Shown: positions 9,879 to 18,856, counted from the first letter of the stretch. The stretch is 64,000 nucleotides of DNA from Clavibacter michiganensis (GCA_002150995.1 MDHJ01000001.1:2480001-2544000), one strand, 5' to 3'. The notes: generated by a model not told the origin, from the sequence alone. Made by a program: numbers and translations.

Positions 9879-11576
9879 ATGAAGTCCACCACCTCCCCGA
9901 AGGCGCGTCGCCGCGTCCTCCCGATCGCCGCCGCCGCCGTCGCCGCGACGATCCTGCTGCCGGCCGGCGCGTTCGCCGCCGGCATGGCCCTCTCGCAGAA
10001 CGGCGGCGCCGCCCGCCTCGGCGGCGCCGACCAGACCTCCCAGATCCGCGCCGAGATCAAGAACTCCGGCGCGAAGAACGTCATCCTCCTCATCGGCGAC
10101 GGCATGGGCGACTCCGAGATCACGATCGCCCGCGACTACCAGTACGGCGCCGCCGGTCGCCTCCCGGGCCTCGACGCCCCGCCCCTGACCGGCCAGTACA
10201 CGACGTACTCGCTCGAGAAGGACGACGACCGCAAGGGGAAGCCGGACTACGTCCCGGACTCCGCCGCGACCGGCAGCGGCTGGGCCACCGGCACCAAGAC
10301 CTACGACGGCGCGATCAGCGTCGACATCGACGGGAAGCCGCAGGCGACCCTCACGGAGATCGCGAAGGCCAACGGCCTGCGCACCGGCGACGTCAGCACC
10401 GCCGAGATCCAGGACGCCACCCCCGCCGTCCAGGTCGCCCACGTCGACAGCCGCTCCTGCTACGGCCCCGACTCCGCCTCGTGCGGCGACGACGCCCTCG
10501 CTGCCGGGGGCCTCGGCTCCATCAGCGAGCAGCTGCTGGACACCCGCCCCGACGTCACCCTCGGCGGCGGATCCGCCAGCTTCACCCAGACCGCGAAGGC
10601 CGGCCGGTACCAGGGCCGGACCCTGTTCGACCAGGCCGCCCAGCGCGGCTACCAGGTCGTCCGGGACGCCGCCGGTCTGAACGGCGTGAAGGCCGCCGAC
10701 CAGACGCAGCCCGTCCTCGGCCTGTTCACCCCGGGCAACTTCCCCACCCGCTTCTCGCCCACCCCCGCGACCGTCGGCGGCGCCGACCTCGCCCCCGTGG
10801 ACTGCGTGCCGAACCCGGCCCGCCTCAGCAGCGACCTGTCGCTGGCGAAGCTGACCGACAAGGCGATCTCGCTGCTGGACACGAACAAGGACGGCAAGGG
10901 CTTCTTCCTCCAGGTCGAGGGCGCCAGCATCGACAAGCAGGACCACGCCGCGAACCCCTGCGGCCAGATCGGCGAGACGCTCGACCTCGACGAGGCCGTC
11001 CAGTCCGCGATGGCGTTCGCGAAGAAGGACGGCAACACGCTCGTCATCGTGACGGCCGACCACGCGCACTCCAGCCAGATCGTCGACAGCACGCCGCCCA
11101 CGTCGCTCAGCGCCGCCGTCCGCACCCTCGAGGGCGGCGTCATGAAGCTGTCCTACGGCACCGCGGCCCTCGGCGGGTCGCAGCAGCACACCGGCAGCCA
11201 GGTCCGCGTCGCGGCCTACGGCCCGGGGGCGGCGAACGTCGTCGGCCTCACCGACCAGACCGACACCTTCTTCACGATGGCGAACACGCTGAGGCTCGAC
11301 CGCGACACGGCCGCGCTCAGCAAGGGCGCCTCGGTCGTCTCCAGCGACTTCCGTCCCGACAAGGGCGAGAGGATCACGATCACCGGCACCCGCTTCGCCG
11401 GCGACCGCCAGGTGACGCTCACCACCTCCGCCGGCGACCTCGTCGGCACCTTCGACGTCATCGACGGCAAGGTGACGATCCCCTTCACCTCCCCCGCCAC
11501 GAGCGGCCCGCTCACGCTCACCCTCACCGGTGCGCAGACCGGCAAGGCCGTCACCGCGAAGGTCACCCTCCGCTAG
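9879..11576 (+). CDS. Secreted alkaline phosphatase
   Basis: This 565-residue exported phosphomonoesterase has a signal peptide (about residues 1-33, cleavage near AFAAG). The metal site IGDGMGDSE is near residue 68. The catalytic-serine motif [13 protein letters not shown] is near residue 126; here the Ser is followed by A-A-T, as in the PhoA family. Further metal ligands are seen in [12 protein letters not shown] and [10 protein letters not shown], and the last His ligand is in QQHTGSQV. The last about 100 residues form an extra beta-rich IPT/Ig-like domain. It would release phosphate from organic esters outside the cell. TTGACA occurs at 9759-9764, but no -10 box follows at proper spacing. 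A hairpin terminator follows. Confidence 0.93.
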   Translation: MKSTTSPKARRRVLPIAAAAVAATILLPAGAFAAGMALSQNGGAARLGGADQTSQIRAEIKNSGAKNVILLIGDGMGDSEITIARDYQYGAAGRLPGLDAPPLTGQYTTYSLEKDDDRKGKPDYVPDSAATGSGWATGTKTYDGAISVDIDGKPQATLTEIAKANGLRTGDVSTAEIQDATPAVQVAHVDSRSCYGPDSASCGDDALAAGGLGSISEQLLDTRPDVTLGGGSASFTQTAKAGRYQGRTLFDQAAQRGYQVVRDAAGLNGVKAADQTQPVLGLFTPGNFPTRFSPTPATVGGADLAPVDCVPNPARLSSDLSLAKLTDKAISLLDTNKDGKGFFLQVEGASIDKQDHAANPCGQIGETLDLDEAVQSAMAFAKKDGNTLVIVTADHAHSSQIVDSTPPTSLSAAVRTLEGGVMKLSYGTAALGGSQQHTGSQVRVAAYGPGAANVVGLTDQTDTFFTMANTLRLDRDTAALSKGASVVSSDFRPDKGERITITGTRFAGDRQVTLTTSAGDLVGTFDVIDGKVTIPFTSPATSGPLTLTLTGAQTGKAVTAKVTLR

Positions 11577-11595
11577 GACCGCCGCCCACCATGTC

Positions 11596-11631
11596 GGGGC
11601 GCCTCCCCCGCCACTACCGGGGAGGCGCCCC
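11596..11631 (+). terminator. Terminator after alkaline phosphatase
   Basis: A 13-bp perfect stem (GGGGCGCCTCCCC at 11596-11608 and its complement at 11619-11631) with a 10-base loop, followed by TTCG. Confidence 0.75.
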
Positions 11632-11734
11632 TTCGTGCGCGTCCGGGCGACGCGCTGCGCCTCCGGGCGGTCGAGGGGGCAGGGTGGAGGGACGGCGGCG
11701 CACGAGGCGCCCGCCTCGAGCACGAGGAGGATCC

Positions 11735-12133
11735 GTGGCCCCCGACGACGACGACATGCCGAGCACCATCCGCCGCTCCCCCGAGCACGCGCAGGCCACC
11801 TGGTCGGCCGCGCACGCCTCCGCGGAGGAGCAGTACGGATCCGGCGAGCGCGCCGAGCGCACCGCCTACGCCGCGCTGAAGCACGGCTTCGAGAAGGTCG
11901 GCGACCACTGGGAGCCGAAGGACGAGAAGGGCCCCTCCGACGACGGCGCCGAGCGTCGCGGCGCGGGGACGCAGGGCGGGGTCGACGCGAACGCGTCGAA
12001 GGCGCACCTGATGGACGTCGCGCGCCGCCTCGACGTGAGCGGCCGGAGCCGCATGACGAAGGACGAGCTGGTGGACGGGATCCGGAAGGCGAACGACCGG
12101 GAGACCCGGAGGGCCCGCGAGAGCGGCGACTGA
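11735..12133 (+). CDS. ChaB family protein with Rho/SAP-like C-terminus
   Basis: This 132-residue hydrophilic protein starts at GTG 11735, which follows a GAGGAGG site; an internal ATG lies seven codons later. Residues about 9-60 match ChaB: MPSTIRRSPEHAQATW, then ERAERTAYAALKHGFEKVGDHW. A glycine-rich linker joins a C-terminal helical motif (SKAHLMDVARRLDVSG, TKDELVDGIRKAND) that resembles the Rho N-terminal/SAP-like nucleic-acid-binding fold. ChaB proteins were named as regulators of a cation antiporter; their real role is unclear. No antiporter is nearby. Confidence 0.82.
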   Translation: MAPDDDDMPSTIRRSPEHAQATWSAAHASAEEQYGSGERAERTAYAALKHGFEKVGDHWEPKDEKGPSDDGAERRGAGTQGGVDANASKAHLMDVARRLDVSGRSRMTKDELVDGIRKANDRETRRARESGD

Positions 12134-12135
12134 CG

Positions 12136-12179
12136 CCGGGAGCGGGGTCGCGTCGTGACGCGCCCCCGCTCCGGGCCGG
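12136..12179. terminator. Terminator between ChaB-like and GH43-like genes
   Basis: An imperfect inverted repeat (GGGAGCGGGG against CCCCCGCTCC), with an internal GCGTC/GACGC stem, sits between two convergent stop codons. Confidence 0.6.
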
Positions 12180-12182
12180 TCG

Positions 12183-15047
12183 TCAGCCGACCGTCGTGCC
12201 GCCGCGGAAGTCGTCGAGCACGGTGAGGAGCGCGCCCTGCGTCCACAGGCCGATGCGGCCGGTCGCGTCGTGGAAGCGCGCGGCGTCCGCGTCGGAGAGC
12301 TCCGTCGTGGCGACGAGGTCGTCGTCGAGGAGGACCTCCACCGTGTCGTCGGCCGTGTAGCGCGCCGTGAGGACGTCGCCCGCGAGCAGCTCCACCGGGA
12401 TCGCCGGGTAGGCCGTGCGGGTGCCGTCGGTCGCGATCGTCGTGGTGGTGATCGCCTTCGTCCGCGCGTCGTACGCGACCGTGATCGCGCCGCGGTCGAC
12501 CGTTCGGGCCGACTGCGACTTGAGGACGAGGCCGACCGACTGCGCCGTGCGGGACACCTTCGTGAGCCGCACCGCCGCCTCCTGCGTGGCGCCGAGCGCC
12601 TCGCCGTGGAGGAGCGCGCCGCCCTGGTACGGGCGGAGCGTGCCGGCCGCGAGCCGGTAGGCGGTCGCGGCGGTGGACCCGGTCCACGATCCGCCGACCG
12701 CGGAGCCGCGTCGGGCGAAGTCGTCGAGGACCGCCGCCTGCACCCGGAAGGTGCGCGTGACGGCCTCGGCCGGTGCGAACTCGTCATCCCCCGCCTGCGT
12801 CGCGGTGATGGTGCAGACGCCCGCGGACGTGGGCGTCAGCCGGGCGCCGTCGACCTCGCACGCCCCGGAGGCCGCGAACGACACGGGCAGGCCCGAGGTC
12901 GCGGTGGCCTTCAGCGCGATGGGGTCGCCGCCCGCGGTCGCGCGGGTGGGCGCGGTGAACGCGATGCTCTGCTCGGCGAGCGCCGAGGGGCCTCCGGAGA
13001 CCAGGAGGAAGCTGACCTGGATGTCCGGTCCCGCCGCCTTCGCGATCTCCACCTCCAGCACGCCGTCCGCCCCGACGACCGCGGTGTACGCGCTCGAGGA
13101 GTCGGCGCCGAAGGGCCGCGCCCGCTCGACGACCTGCCCGTTCAGCGTGATGCGCGCGGTGCGGCTCGCGGTGGTCCACGGGTCCGAGAACCCGAGGTCG
13201 ACGCGGTGCTCGCCGGGCGTCAGCCCGCCGAAGGAGTACGTGAGCGTCGCGCCCGACTTCGCCCAGCGGAGCGTCGAGTACAGGTCGCCGCCGGCATCGC
13301 CCTTCACGTCGCTCGATCCGGTCCAGCCCCAGGTGGTGCCGGTGGCGGGGTCCTGGCCGAGCGGCTGCTCCGGCACCGATCCGAGGAGCGGCGCGTCGCC
13401 CGCGGCCGCCTGCACGACGGCCTTCCAGTCGGCCGTCGCCCAGCCGCCCGCGTCCACCGCGTACTCGAGGTCCTGCGGCACGACGACCACGCGGCGGACG
13501 AGCGTGCGCCCGTCGTCGAGCGTGCCGCGCAGCTGCACGGGACCGGCCCCGGCGAGCGCCCGGGCGTCCCAGGTGATGCCGGTCGTCGTGGTCGTGCCGT
13601 CGCTCCGCACCTCGACCTCGTCGGGCAGCGACGAGGCGTCGCCGGTGCGCACGGTGGCGGGGATCTCCGTCGTGACCTCCCACGGCGCGTAGGCCGGGAT
13701 GTCGCGGACGCTCCACGTGCCCGGGTCGGTGAGCGTCATGGATCCGCCCTCGCCGAAGGAGAGGGGCAGCCAGATGTACGGCGCGTTCGCCAGGTCGTCC
13801 GGCGTCCACCGGTCGCCCATGTAGACGAAGCGGCCGTCCTCCGGGTCGATCGGGATCACCGAGGTGCTCTGCGACCCGAAGGTCGTGGCGGCGCCCTCGC
13901 CCTGCGCGGGGTTGCCGCGGTCGGTCCAGGTGCCGAGGATGTCGGTCGCCGTCGCGTACGAGGCCGGGTTGGGGTTCCAGCCGGTCGCGCCCGAGGTGAT
14001 GAGGTAGTAGGTGCCGTGCGACTTGAAGAGCACGGGCGCCTCGCGGTGCGCGCCGATGTAGGGGCGCGTGAAGTCGACGCCCTTGACCGCGTCGGCGGGA
14101 CCGGTCGCCAGCGCCGTGTAGTCGCTGTCGAGCTTCGAGATGTAGAGCGAGTAGTTCTCCTCGCTCGAGTAGATGATGTAGGCCGTCCCGTCGTCGTCGA
14201 CGAACAGGTTCATGTCCCGGGCCATGCCCTTGCTGCTCGGCTGGTAGTCGGGCTCGCCCGGGGGCGCCTCGTGGAGCCGGTAGTCCTGCAGGTAGCGGAA
14301 CGGGCCGGTCGGCGAGTCGGACACCGCGACGCCCGCGGTGGCCTTCGCGTACTGGGCGTCGCTCGTGGCGGTGGGGCCGTCGGTGTGGATCCACATGACC
14401 CACTGGCCGGTCGCCTCGTTGTGGATGACCTTCGGGCGCTCCAGGATCGCCGCCGGGCGCGAGGACCCGGCCGCGGGCGTCGTGCCGAGGTCCTCGTAGA
14501 CGGCGGCGCGCGCATCGGCGTCGAGGTCGCCGTAGAGGCCGGCGAAGAAGGGGTCGGCGTCGAACTGGTCGGGCGACGACATGGCCCGGAGCGCGAGGCC
14601 CTCGTCGGTCCACGCCTCCAGGTCGCGCGACGAGTACACGTGCACGCCGGGGCTCGACGCGTAGCCGTTGGAGCGGTCCTCGCCGTACCAGTAGTAGACG
14701 GTGGCGCCGGTCTCGTCGACCGAGGGGACGATCTGGCCGCCGTGCGCCTGGATCACGTTCCCCGCGGTGTCGAGGCGGGCCTCGCCCGGGGTGAACGTCG
14801 CGTCCTCGACGGCGGCGGGAGCCGGCGGGGTGACTGCCGCGGGAGCGGCCGCGGGAGCGGCTGCGGCGGTCCGCGCGGCCGCGCCGGGCGGCGTCGCGGC
14901 GTGCGCGGGGAGCCCCGCGAGGGACAGGGCGGTGGCGAGGCCGGCGGTCACGGCAACCGCGCGCATCCCGCTCCTCCTCGGGCGTCGCTGCGGTGCTCCG
15001 TCCGCGGGTGTCCCGCGTCCTGGTGCGGATGGTTGCGTGATCATCAT
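12183..15047 (-). CDS. Large secreted GH43-like glycoside hydrolase
   Basis: This 954-residue exported protein starts at ATG 15047; AGGAGG lies 7 bases upstream and a second ATG follows at once. A signal peptide ends near APAHAA (residue about 50), then comes an Ala-rich stretch. Residues about 80-420 form a GH43/GH-F type beta-propeller: AHGGQIVPSVDETGATVYYW, YYWYGEDRSN, RDMNLFVDDDGTAYIIYSSE, HREAPVLFKSHGTYYLITSG. This resembles secreted galactosidase- or arabinanase-type enzymes. Ig-like domains follow, then a CBM-like sandwich with TWGWTGSSDVKGD, another Ig-like repeat and a C-terminal LamG-like module starting DDFARRGS. It probably acts on plant or microbial polysaccharide outside the cell; the substrate is unknown. 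Confidence 0.88.
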   Translation of the reverse strand: MMITQPSAPGRGTPADGAPQRRPRRSGMRAVAVTAGLATALSLAGLPAHAATPPGAAARTAAAAPAAAPAAVTPPAPAAVEDATFTPGEARLDTAGNVIQAHGGQIVPSVDETGATVYYWYGEDRSNGYASSPGVHVYSSRDLEAWTDEGLALRAMSSPDQFDADPFFAGLYGDLDADARAAVYEDLGTTPAAGSSRPAAILERPKVIHNEATGQWVMWIHTDGPTATSDAQYAKATAGVAVSDSPTGPFRYLQDYRLHEAPPGEPDYQPSSKGMARDMNLFVDDDGTAYIIYSSEENYSLYISKLDSDYTALATGPADAVKGVDFTRPYIGAHREAPVLFKSHGTYYLITSGATGWNPNPASYATATDILGTWTDRGNPAQGEGAATTFGSQSTSVIPIDPEDGRFVYMGDRWTPDDLANAPYIWLPLSFGEGGSMTLTDPGTWSVRDIPAYAPWEVTTEIPATVRTGDASSLPDEVEVRSDGTTTTTGITWDARALAGAGPVQLRGTLDDGRTLVRRVVVVPQDLEYAVDAGGWATADWKAVVQAAAGDAPLLGSVPEQPLGQDPATGTTWGWTGSSDVKGDAGGDLYSTLRWAKSGATLTYSFGGLTPGEHRVDLGFSDPWTTASRTARITLNGQVVERARPFGADSSSAYTAVVGADGVLEVEIAKAAGPDIQVSFLLVSGGPSALAEQSIAFTAPTRATAGGDPIALKATATSGLPVSFAASGACEVDGARLTPTSAGVCTITATQAGDDEFAPAEAVTRTFRVQAAVLDDFARRGSAVGGSWTGSTAATAYRLAAGTLRPYQGGALLHGEALGATQEAAVRLTKVSRTAQSVGLVLKSQSARTVDRGAITVAYDARTKAITTTTIATDGTRTAYPAIPVELLAGDVLTARYTADDTVEVLLDDDLVATTELSDADAARFHDATGRIGLWTQGALLTVLDDFRGGTTVG

Positions 15048-15181
15048 CGATCGTCCTCCTGGTGCGCGATGCGGATCGAGACGCGCCGCATCGTCGCGGA
15101 GCCCCCTCGCATCGCCTCCCACGCTAGTCGCGGATTCCTCGGATGCCGGAAAAGGGACGCGGGACGAATGCCCGATCCCCC

Positions 15182-15736
15182 TCAGCCGAGGTCGACGCGG
15201 AACAGCTCGCACTCGGCGTCGTAGTAGCCGCGGGTGCGGCCGAGGGCGCGCATCCCGATGCGCCGGCACACGGCCTGCGACGGCGCGTTGGCCGGGTTCG
15301 TGACGGCCAGCACGCGCGTCAGCCCGCCGGAGGCCGCGTGCACCAGGACGCGTCGCGCCGCCTCCGTCGCGACGCCGCGTCCCCAGGCGTCCGGGTGCAG
15401 GTGCCAGCCGATCTCCGTCTCGCCCTCCGCGGGCGCGTCGCGCGGAGCGGGGTCGCCGTCCGGCACGGGATCCGCGGATGCGGGGAGCCCCTTCAGCAGC
15501 AGCGACCCGAGGAGGGCGCCGTCGGCGCGGTCGACGATCGCCCAGATCCCGCGCACGGGGTGGTCGAGCGCGGCGTAGCGGTCCGCGCGCGCGGCGGCCT
15601 GGGCCGGATCCGCCTCGACGCGGCCCGAGCCGATCCACCGCTGCACGTCGGCCCGGGAGTGCAGGTCGAGGAGGAAGGGCGCGTCGGCGGCGGCGTAGCG
15701 CCGGAGCAGCAGGCGGTCGGTCGCGAGGTCGGGCAC
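15182..15736 (-). CDS. GNAT family N-acetyltransferase
   Basis: This 184-residue protein has the RimJ/RimL-like GNAT pattern: TDRLLLRRYAAADAPFL at the start, then EIGWHLHPDAWGRGVATEAA (acetyl-CoA-binding R/Q-x-x-G-x-G/A region, with GRGVA) and NPANAPSQAVCRRIGM. It would transfer an acetyl group from acetyl-CoA to an unknown amine, possibly a protein N-terminus. Start GTG 15736 has TAGCCT ending exactly 6 bases upstream, so the mRNA is probably leaderless. It diverges from the next gene with only 46 bases between start codons. An insert rich in Asp/Pro after residue 86 is unusual. Confidence 0.88.
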   Translation of the reverse strand: MPDLATDRLLLRRYAAADAPFLLDLHSRADVQRWIGSGRVEADPAQAAARADRYAALDHPVRGIWAIVDRADGALLGSLLLKGLPASADPVPDGDPAPRDAPAEGETEIGWHLHPDAWGRGVATEAARRVLVHAASGGLTRVLAVTNPANAPSQAVCRRIGMRALGRTRGYYDAECELFRVDLG

Positions 15737-15742
15737 GGCCCC

Positions 15743-15748
15743 AGGCTA
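15743..15748 (-). promoter_or_regulatory. -10 box, GNAT gene, leaderless
   Basis: TAGCCT on the minus strand ends 6 bases before GTG 15736, facing away from the -10 box of the divergent gene at 15771. Confidence 0.6.
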
Positions 15749-15770
15749 GGCCGAGGTCGGTGGCTCCTCG

Positions 15771-15776
15771 TAGCGT
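15771..15776 (+). promoter_or_regulatory. -10 box, zinc-ribbon nuclease-like gene, leaderless
   Basis: TAGCGT ends 6 bases before ATG 15783; no ribosome site is visible. Confidence 0.65.
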
Positions 15777-15782
15777 GACCGC

Positions 15783-16904
15783 ATGCCCGAGCCGGTCGAT
15801 GCGTGGTGGGCGCGACGCCGCTGGTCGCGCGGCCTCGACGTGCCGTACCCCGTGGGGGCCTACCGGGAGGCATGGGCGTCGTTCCCGGTGCTCATCCGGC
15901 AGTACCACCCGGAGTTCAACCGCGGCATCACGCTCACGCAGGTGCCGCCCGCCGCCGACGTCTTCCTCACCTGGCAGTGCGACACCGGTCACGTCTTCGT
16001 CGCGACCCCCGAGGAGCAGCGCATGCGCCCGGGCCGGGAGCGCCGCCGGTCGTCGTGGTGCCCGGAGTGCGCCGAGGCGGCGGCTCCGCGCACGCCCGTG
16101 CTGCCGATGGCGGACCAGGTGCGCTGGCCGGGCGCGTCCCCGCTGGTGGCGGGTCCGGTGGCGGGTGCCCCGACCCCGGCAGCGCGCGGGCTCGCGCCCG
16201 GGTCCCCGTCGTCGCCCTCCGGCTCGCCGCGCCCGCGGCGGGGCGCGCGCGACGGCATGCCCGCGTCCCGCGGCACCGCGCGCGACCGGCGCGGGAAGGA
16301 CGGCACGCCGAGCCCGGCGCCGCGGGCGGTGCGGGACCCGGCTCCGGTCGCGGATCCGCCCGTCGCCCGCACCCGCCGCTCCCCCGGCGTCTGCGGCAGG
16401 ACCCCCGACGTCCCCGTCGGCGAGCCGTTCGCGAGCGCCTGCGCGCCGCCGCCCGCATCCGCCGTCGAGGAGCGCCTGCGGCAGGAGCTCGCCGCGCGCC
16501 TCGAGCACACCCCGGGACTCAACGCCGTGCGCCTCGCCCGCCCGTTCTTCGAGCACCTCGAGGCGTGGCCCGACATCCTGCTGGCGGAGCTCCGCGTCGC
16601 GGTCGAGTACGACTCGACCGGCCGCCACGGGCTGGAGCACGTCGGCCGCCGCGAGGAGGCGGATCGCCGGAAGGACCGGGCGCTCCGGGCCGCCGGCTGG
16701 GAGGTCGTCCGTATCCGCACCGGGAAGCTGCCCCCGCTCGGGCCCTACGACCTCTGCGTCTCCGGCCTCACGCGCGGCACGGTCGACCTGCTGCTCGATC
16801 GGCTGCGCGAGATCCGCGGCCCCTTCCTGGTCGACGCCTACCTGCGCGAACCTCCGGTCGCCGACGCCGACGCCGACGCCGACGCGACCGCGGCCTCCGG
16901 CTGA
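15783..16904 (+). CDS. Zinc-ribbon protein with Vsr/DUF559-like nuclease fold
   Basis: This 373-residue protein has an N-terminal DUF4379-type zinc ribbon (residues about 50-105): a W-Q-C-D-T-G-H-V-F motif and a later W-C-P-E-C pair give the expected ligands. A long Pro/Arg-rich disordered linker follows (about 110-225). The C-terminal domain (about 230-350) resembles PD-(D/E)XK/Vsr endonucleases: VEYDSTGRHG, a downstream DRRKDRALRAAGWEVVRIR and a LPPLGPYDL segment. Function is not known; a DNA-cleavage role is inferred. The 3' end contains a GCCGAC microsatellite encoding ADADADAD. Start ATG 15783 is set by the leaderless -10 box. Confidence 0.72.
   Translation: MPEPVDAWWARRRWSRGLDVPYPVGAYREAWASFPVLIRQYHPEFNRGITLTQVPPAADVFLTWQCDTGHVFVATPEEQRMRPGRERRRSSWCPECAEAAAPRTPVLPMADQVRWPGASPLVAGPVAGAPTPAARGLAPGSPSSPSGSPRPRRGARDGMPASRGTARDRRGKDGTPSPAPRAVRDPAPVADPPVARTRRSPGVCGRTPDVPVGEPFASACAPPPASAVEERLRQELAARLEHTPGLNAVRLARPFFEHLEAWPDILLAELRVAVEYDSTGRHGLEHVGRREEADRRKDRALRAAGWEVVRIRTGKLPPLGPYDLCVSGLTRGTVDLLLDRLREIRGPFLVDAYLREPPVADADADADATAASG
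16860..16883. repeat. (GCCGAC)4 microsatellite
   Basis: Four head-to-tail GCCGAC units encode alternating Ala-Asp near the C-terminus of the zinc-ribbon nuclease-like protein. Copy changes would keep the frame. Confidence 0.85.
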
Positions 16905-16959
16905 GGCGAGCGAGGGGCGGGCTCGGTCGGGAGGGCGGCGGTCGAGCGAGCGGCGGGCG

Positions 16960-17523
16960 TCAGCTCACCCGCAGCGCCTGCGCCTCGCTCCGCCACCGGG
17001 CGAGCAGCTCCCACGGGTCCGGCTGCCCCGCGGCGAGCGCCCGCACGTGCTCGCGCAGCTCGTCGTCGAGCGCGAACCACTCCGTTCGGTCGAACCGCTG
17101 CCGCGCGAACCGCGCGTGCCGCGCCCGCTCCACCGCGCGCCCGCCGCGCTCGAACGCCAGCAGCTCGTCGTGCCGGAGCGTGCCGAGCCGCTGGCGGGGG
17201 TTCGCGCTCGTGCCGATCTTCAGCCGGTCGCCGAAGCGGATGTAGTAGACGACGTCCACCCGCGGCGGCGCGAGCTCCGCGTCCGGGTGATCGCCGTGCC
17301 GCCACTCGCAGACGGCGCACAGCCAGCCCGACGGGTAGCGGACGCCCAGGCGCGACCCGCAGGCCGGGCACGGCGACGGCAGCACGTCCTCGACGCCGTG
17401 CTCCCGCTCCGCCCAGGCCGCCGCGGCCACGAGGTGCGCCGCGCACAGGGGCACGGGCGCCCCGGGCTCGGCGGGCGCGACGCAGGCCGCGGCCCGACAC
17501 CCGGGGGATCCGATCGACGTCAT
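16960..17523 (-). CDS. GIY-YIG/T5orf172-type nuclease-like protein
   Basis: This 187-residue protein has two parts. Residues about 50-80 hold a zinc-finger-like pair of motifs (CPACGS and CAVCEW). Residues about 88-165 match the T5orf172/Mug113 branch of GIY-YIG nucleases: VVYYIRFGDRLKIGTS, the N-P-R-Q-R-L-G-T-L segment, the helix ERARHARFARQR, and EWFALDDELREHV. The family includes endonuclease domains of phage and mobile elements and host proteins of unknown role. It ends convergently against the zinc-ribbon nuclease-like gene. Start ATG 17523 has TAGCGT 6 bases upstream. Standalone function is unknown. Confidence 0.78.
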   Translation of the reverse strand: MTSIGSPGCRAAACVAPAEPGAPVPLCAAHLVAAAAWAEREHGVEDVLPSPCPACGSRLGVRYPSGWLCAVCEWRHGDHPDAELAPPRVDVVYYIRFGDRLKIGTSANPRQRLGTLRHDELLAFERGGRAVERARHARFARQRFDRTEWFALDDELREHVRALAAGQPDPWELLARWRSEAQALRVS

Positions 17524-17529
17524 GCCCCG

Positions 17530-17535
17530 ACGCTA
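17530..17535 (-). promoter_or_regulatory. -10 box, GIY-YIG gene, leaderless
   Basis: TAGCGT on the minus strand ends 6 bases before ATG 17523. Confidence 0.65.
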
Positions 17536-17576
17536 GACGCGGGCGCCGACACCGCGGCCGCGCGATTCCGCCGCCC

Positions 17577-17610
17577 CGCGCCCCGCCGCCCCGCTGACCG
17601 GCGGGGCGCG
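17577..17610 (-). terminator. Terminator after small membrane protein gene
   Basis: A 12-bp GC stem (17577-17588 and 17599-17610) with a 10-base loop lies just past the stop of the minus-strand gene at 17627. Confidence 0.65.
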
Positions 17611-17626
17611 GCGGCGGGTCCTGCGG

Positions 17627-18072
17627 TCAGCGCCGCGCCCGCACCACCACGGGCGCGTCGTCCGCGAGCCCGCGGCGGAGCTCCACCGAGGTCCACGGCA
17701 CGGGCGCCCCGGCGAAGATCGGCGCGAGGACCTCCCACATGATCCGGCGGTCGGGTCCCACGAAGTAGACGTCGTAGGAGTCGGAGCCGAACTCGTTGCC
17801 GTCGATGCGTCCGGCCTCCAGCAGCTGCAGCGCGTCGTCGCCCGCCGCCTCGGTCGCCGCGAGGGACTCGAAGGCCTCGTAGGCGGATCCGGCGTCGCCT
17901 GCGGCGAAGCGCAGCACGACCCAATCGTCGGGCTCGTCCGGGCGGGTCCAGGGCCGGGCGGCCGCGACGACGGCCATGGTCAGCCCGGTGATGATGCCCG
18001 TCAGGAGGAGCGCCCGGAGCCGGGGCGTCACGGGCGTGGCCCCGCGTATCCGGCGACTGCTGCGGCGCTCAT
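17627..18072 (-). CDS. Small single-pass membrane protein, probable frameshift near start
   Basis: I do not recognise this protein. The body (134 residues from GTG 18031) has one membrane helix (LLLTGIITGLTMAVVAA) and a soluble domain ending with a basic tail. A better start is ATG 18072, preceded by GAGGAGG, but its frame (MSAAAVAGYAGPRP) hits a stop overlapping GTG 18031. Adding one C to the CCC (GGG on the plus strand at 18032-18034) fuses both into a 148-residue protein, the same error type seen in other genes here. If the sequence is right, this is instead a 14-codon leader overlapping a GTG-started gene. Confidence 0.6.
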
Positions 18073-18247
18073 GCGACCTCCTCGTCACGGTCGCGCTCCC
18101 ACGGCGCGCATCCGTTGCCAGCATCGCAGACGGACGGATGTCGTGACGGTTCGCCGTCGCCCTTGGCCTCGGGCGCCGTCGGGCGATACGGTCCGTCGAG
18201 AGCCGACGACCTGGGGTCGTCGCCACCGGCTCCCGAGGAGGAGCGTC

Positions 18248-18700
18248 ATGACGGACCCGCACGTGCTCGGACGGCTCATCGTCGGCATGAGCGATGTCTT
18301 CGACGTCATGGACGCCGCCACGATCGATGCCTGGGACGGGCTCACCGGGCTCCAGATCCAGCTCCTCCGCGTTGTCGCCACCGACATGCGGGTGGACCGC
18401 GGGTCCCTGGCGGTCTGGACCCGGACGTCGCGCGCCGCACTCGTCCCGAGCCTCGCCGCCCTCCTGCACCGCGGCGTCCTCGCCGAGGAGACGGACGGGA
18501 TCGGGCCGCACCTCGTCGTGGCCCCCGCCGGACGCCAGCTCCTGGCCGCGGTGCTCGTGGCGCGCGCGGGATGGTTGCGCGAGGCCGCCTCGGCCGTCGG
18601 CCCCGTCGCCGACGAGGAGGAGCTGCGGCGCACGGCCGAGCTCATGGAGAAGCTCGCCGCGACCACCACGCAGGGAGCGACCGGCCCGGACGCGAGCTGA
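18248..18700 (+). CDS. MarR-like winged-helix regulator
   Basis: This 150-residue protein has the size and helix pattern of MarR regulators: helical N-terminus, a DNA-binding winged helix (GLTGLQIQLLRVVAT, then WTRTSRAALVPSLAALLHRGVLAEET) with a beta-wing (GIGPHLVVAPAGRQLL), and a C-terminal dimerisation helix. Similarity to any named regulator is weak, so the ligand and targets are unknown. Start ATG 18248 follows GAGGAG. It lies just upstream of an APC permease/stress-protein pair in the same direction, which it might regulate. Confidence 0.65.
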   Translation: MTDPHVLGRLIVGMSDVFDVMDAATIDAWDGLTGLQIQLLRVVATDMRVDRGSLAVWTRTSRAALVPSLAALLHRGVLAEETDGIGPHLVVAPAGRQLLAAVLVARAGWLREAASAVGPVADEEELRRTAELMEKLAATTTQGATGPDAS

Positions 18701-18704
18701 CGGC

Positions 18705-18732
18705 CGCGAGCCGTCGGTCGCGAGCCGTCGGT
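18705..18732. repeat. 14-bp direct repeat, two copies
   Basis: CGCGAGCCGTCGGT occurs twice head to tail immediately after the MarR-like stop codon. No function is apparent. Confidence 0.6.
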
Positions 18733-18844
18733 CGCGTCACGGCGCGCTCTCCACCACCGGATCCGCGGCGATCGCCTCCCGCGACGACGCATACCGCATG
18801 ATCGAGGGCCGCAACCGGCTCTTCACCGCACGGCACCCCGCCCC

Positions 18845-18850
18845 TAGGGT
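18845..18850 (+). promoter_or_regulatory. -10 box, APC permease gene, leaderless
   Basis: TAGGGT ends 6 bases before ATG 18857. A TTCACC -35-like box lies 17 bases upstream at 18822-18827. Confidence 0.65.
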
Positions 18851-18856
18851 GGGGAA

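Noticed and set aside
12270-15224. A 984-codon open frame on the plus strand opposite the GH43-like gene
   Set aside because: It is an antisense shadow; the minus-strand gene has a clear signal peptide, domains and an AGGAGG site.
18031-18072. A 14-codon leader peptide overlapping the next GTG start
   Set aside because: One base in a GGG run fuses it in frame to the following gene, and this window has many such C/G-run deletions, so a sequence error is simpler.
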